A DNA stretch of 64,000 nt from contig JAFEKR010000069.1 in the NCBI GenBank assembly GCA_019022495.1, positions 1 through 64,000 on the forward strand, in the 5' to 3' direction. The notes beneath the pieces are model-generated. The model did no database searches. It was not told where the DNA came from and was given only the letters and a program-made list of their open reading frames with translations. Position numbers and translations under genes: made by a program. Source of the stretch: Epichloe hybrida (Eukaryota; Ascomycota; Sordariomycetes; Hypocreales; Clavicipitaceae). This document shows positions 62,436 to 64,000 of the stretch, in pieces. Each line of letters opens with the position of its first letter. The stretch's first letter is position 1.

Positions 62436-63353
62436 GGTTTCAATTTGAACATTTCCGTTTCTTCTGGAGAGCACATTTCCCGGTTGTAATGTCGAAAAGT
62501 ACATGGCATCAATCAAGTACACGACCTAGACTAGATTACGGATAGAGTTCACAATGAAGGCTCGATTCACGAACTATGCCGTGATTCTGCGATTGAAACA
62601 AATCTCCCACATCTTTCCAGTAGTTTTTTGTCCTCTGCCACCCTTCCGCTGTTCTGCTCTGCTGTCTGCTACTTTCTCGTCGCAGACCTCCTCGTCAATG
62701 CAGGGACCGCGGCTGACAGTCTACGGTGGCAAGACAGTCAGCACTACATGCAGCTACCAGAGCGAAGAATTACAACAAGAGCGGGTCTTTGACGTAAAGT
62801 GTAGCAGAGTATTCTCTCGTGAGGATATGCGAGACAAGAATGTGGCAAGTGCCTTGATTATTGACAAAATTTAGAGGCTCACGGTGGAGTTCATGCATGT
62901 AAGATATGTCGTCGCCGCGTGAGGCAGGAGGATACGACTGTGTGGCGCATCGAGCCATGGTAGAGATCGGAATAAACGTACTAATGTACCAGTGTGGACT
63001 GCAGCCTGATGATGGATTGATCTCTTTCGCTCAGGAGAAAATAAGCGATGTGGGATATGAATAGGTTTACCGCGGCAAGTCCTTACGGATCCATCGCACC
63101 GACATTTGCGAGAGGGTCACCAAACATTGTCCGACTAGGACTTCTGCACATTTCTCTTCAACACTGTTCGTCAAGTTCATCTCGATCAAAAAACACAAAC
63201 ACTCTCATCACAGTAATAGAGTACTCGATAGCCTAGTCGGCTCAAACAAGTCAGTCGGTTCCCTTCTCCCAAGACCTGTGCTTGCAGCGCGACAATTCAC
63301 GCAAAGGATGCAAGAAATACATCATCTAGCAACTCAGCTCACTGTAGTTAAAG
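62436..63353. other. 3' flank of the MFS gene, no gene seen
   Basis: Contains the exporter 3' untranslated region and short frames on both strands with no family likeness. No further biosynthetic gene is recognised. Confidence 0.45.
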
Positions 63354-63578
63354 ATGGATCTACCTCTCAAAGAGAAAAATGAGTTGAGCCCTTTGGCCCG
63401 GGCAATCGAGGTCTCTGACCAAAAGGATGGAAGAAGGCAGCCGTGGAAGGCTGCACTGGAGGCTGAGAAGAAAGCCAAAGAGGATGGCACATGGGACCAG
63501 ATCGTCGACGTGTCCAAGAACTACCCGGATGTGAGCAGTGGGATTGACGATGGAAGCCTTCGGGCTTGTAACTTCTGA
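63354..63578 (+). CDS. Small hydrophilic open frame, hypothetical
   Basis: The 74-residue frame begins MDLPLKEKNELSPLARAIEV and is rich in Lys, Glu and Asp, with a helical-looking middle (WKAALEAEKKAKEDGTW). There is no signal peptide or membrane segment. It is not recognised as any family. Its composition is more protein-like than that of the other small frames nearby, and its start context (AAAGATGGAT) is acceptable, but it could be chance. No splice-extended version was found. Confidence 0.25.
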   Translation: MDLPLKEKNELSPLARAIEVSDQKDGRRQPWKAALEAEKKAKEDGTWDQIVDVSKNYPDVSSGIDDGSLRACNF

Positions 63579-64000
63579 CTCTCATCTGTATTTGTGTGCT
63601 TGGATGTAATTGGCGGTCATCTCTCATAGTTTGAGTGCCGAGTATATATCACAACAATTGGGAGAATAAAAAACTTGACTAAAATTGCACATTTCCCTAC
63701 TATATCGGCCAAGAAGTCCCTAACATACATCGCAGTGAAATTGTGAATCTAGGTACGTCCAGTCTTCAGTTTGACACCGTGCCAGGCACCAGCCGCCCAA
63801 CCAATATCTCCTCTCCCGAACGACCCGTCGACAGTGCTAGATAATTCCGCTTCTCGCCCGGCCGTGACTAGTCAGTAAACAGTACCTGTGACATCCAATG
63901 CCAGCATATTCGCCAGTGATTCTGCTTGTTGGCCAGCATATAAGTTGACCCTGGCGCGAATGTGGGTGGCAATCCACCCCCCCCTAGCGGCGTCCAGCAT
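63579..64000. other. Window end, no gene seen
   Basis: AT-mixed sequence without a supported frame up to the end of the window. Any further member of the secondary-metabolite locus would lie beyond base 64,000. Confidence 0.4.

Noticed and set aside
1..64000. CRISPR array, rRNA genes, telomere-linked helicase, polyketide synthase or terpene enzymes
   Set aside because: They were looked for, but no spaced repeat array, ribosomal core sequence, helicase motifs or such biosynthetic domains were seen. The organism is a eukaryote, so CRISPR was not expected.

Overview
The window is one end of a chromosome of a filamentous ascomycete. It opens with 13 copies of the fungal telomere unit CCCTAA. About 13.1 kb of extremely AT-rich, stop-saturated DNA follows, typical of repeat-induced point mutation (RIP). 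The single-copy genes after it have short GT-AG introns with CTRAC-like branch sites and Pezizomycotina-type proteins. Protein character suggests Sordariomycetes, probably Hypocreales; that placement is an inference without database support.

Layout. 1-80: telomere. 81-13,200: subtelomere made of at least three RIP-degraded retroelement relics: a Ty1/Copia relic on the minus strand (about 900-4,560), a Ty3/Gypsy chromovirus relic on the plus strand (about 4,760-9,995) and a Copia 3' pol fragment on the plus strand (about 11,940-13,080). 13,551-44,985 is mostly conserved core genes: ATR/Mec1-type checkpoint kinase (-), class II myosin heavy chain (-), a Red1-like CCCH zinc-finger protein (+), a broken RTA1-family membrane protein gene (-), a Tgl1-like steryl ester/acid lipase (-), the PET191 cytochrome oxidase assembly factor (+), an intron-containing tRNA-Ile, Tudor-SN (-) and Cu/Zn superoxide dismutase (-). 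46,077-46,583 carries a 5'-truncated kinase-fold gene.

47,332-62,435 is an accessory secondary-metabolite locus. A giant NRPS gene (about 4,177 codons, three exons, minus strand) is divergent from an MFS exporter of the DHA1 type (+), with a 753-bp intergenic region between them. The NRPS reads as degenerate starter C, A-T-E, C-A-T, C-A-T, terminal C, so it would activate three amino acids, epimerise the first, and release (perhaps cyclise) the product with a fungal-type terminal C domain. The exporter would move the product or protect the producer. The NRPS reading frame carries one in-frame TAA in its first adenylation domain, at a place where an alignment to its own second A domain shows no length change. 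The locus is therefore either freshly inactivated or affected by a base error. No other biosynthetic enzyme or pathway regulator is visible before the window ends.

Exon joins given below were made by hand from splice consensus, frame phase and family similarity. In every multi-exon gene the summed exon length is divisible by three.
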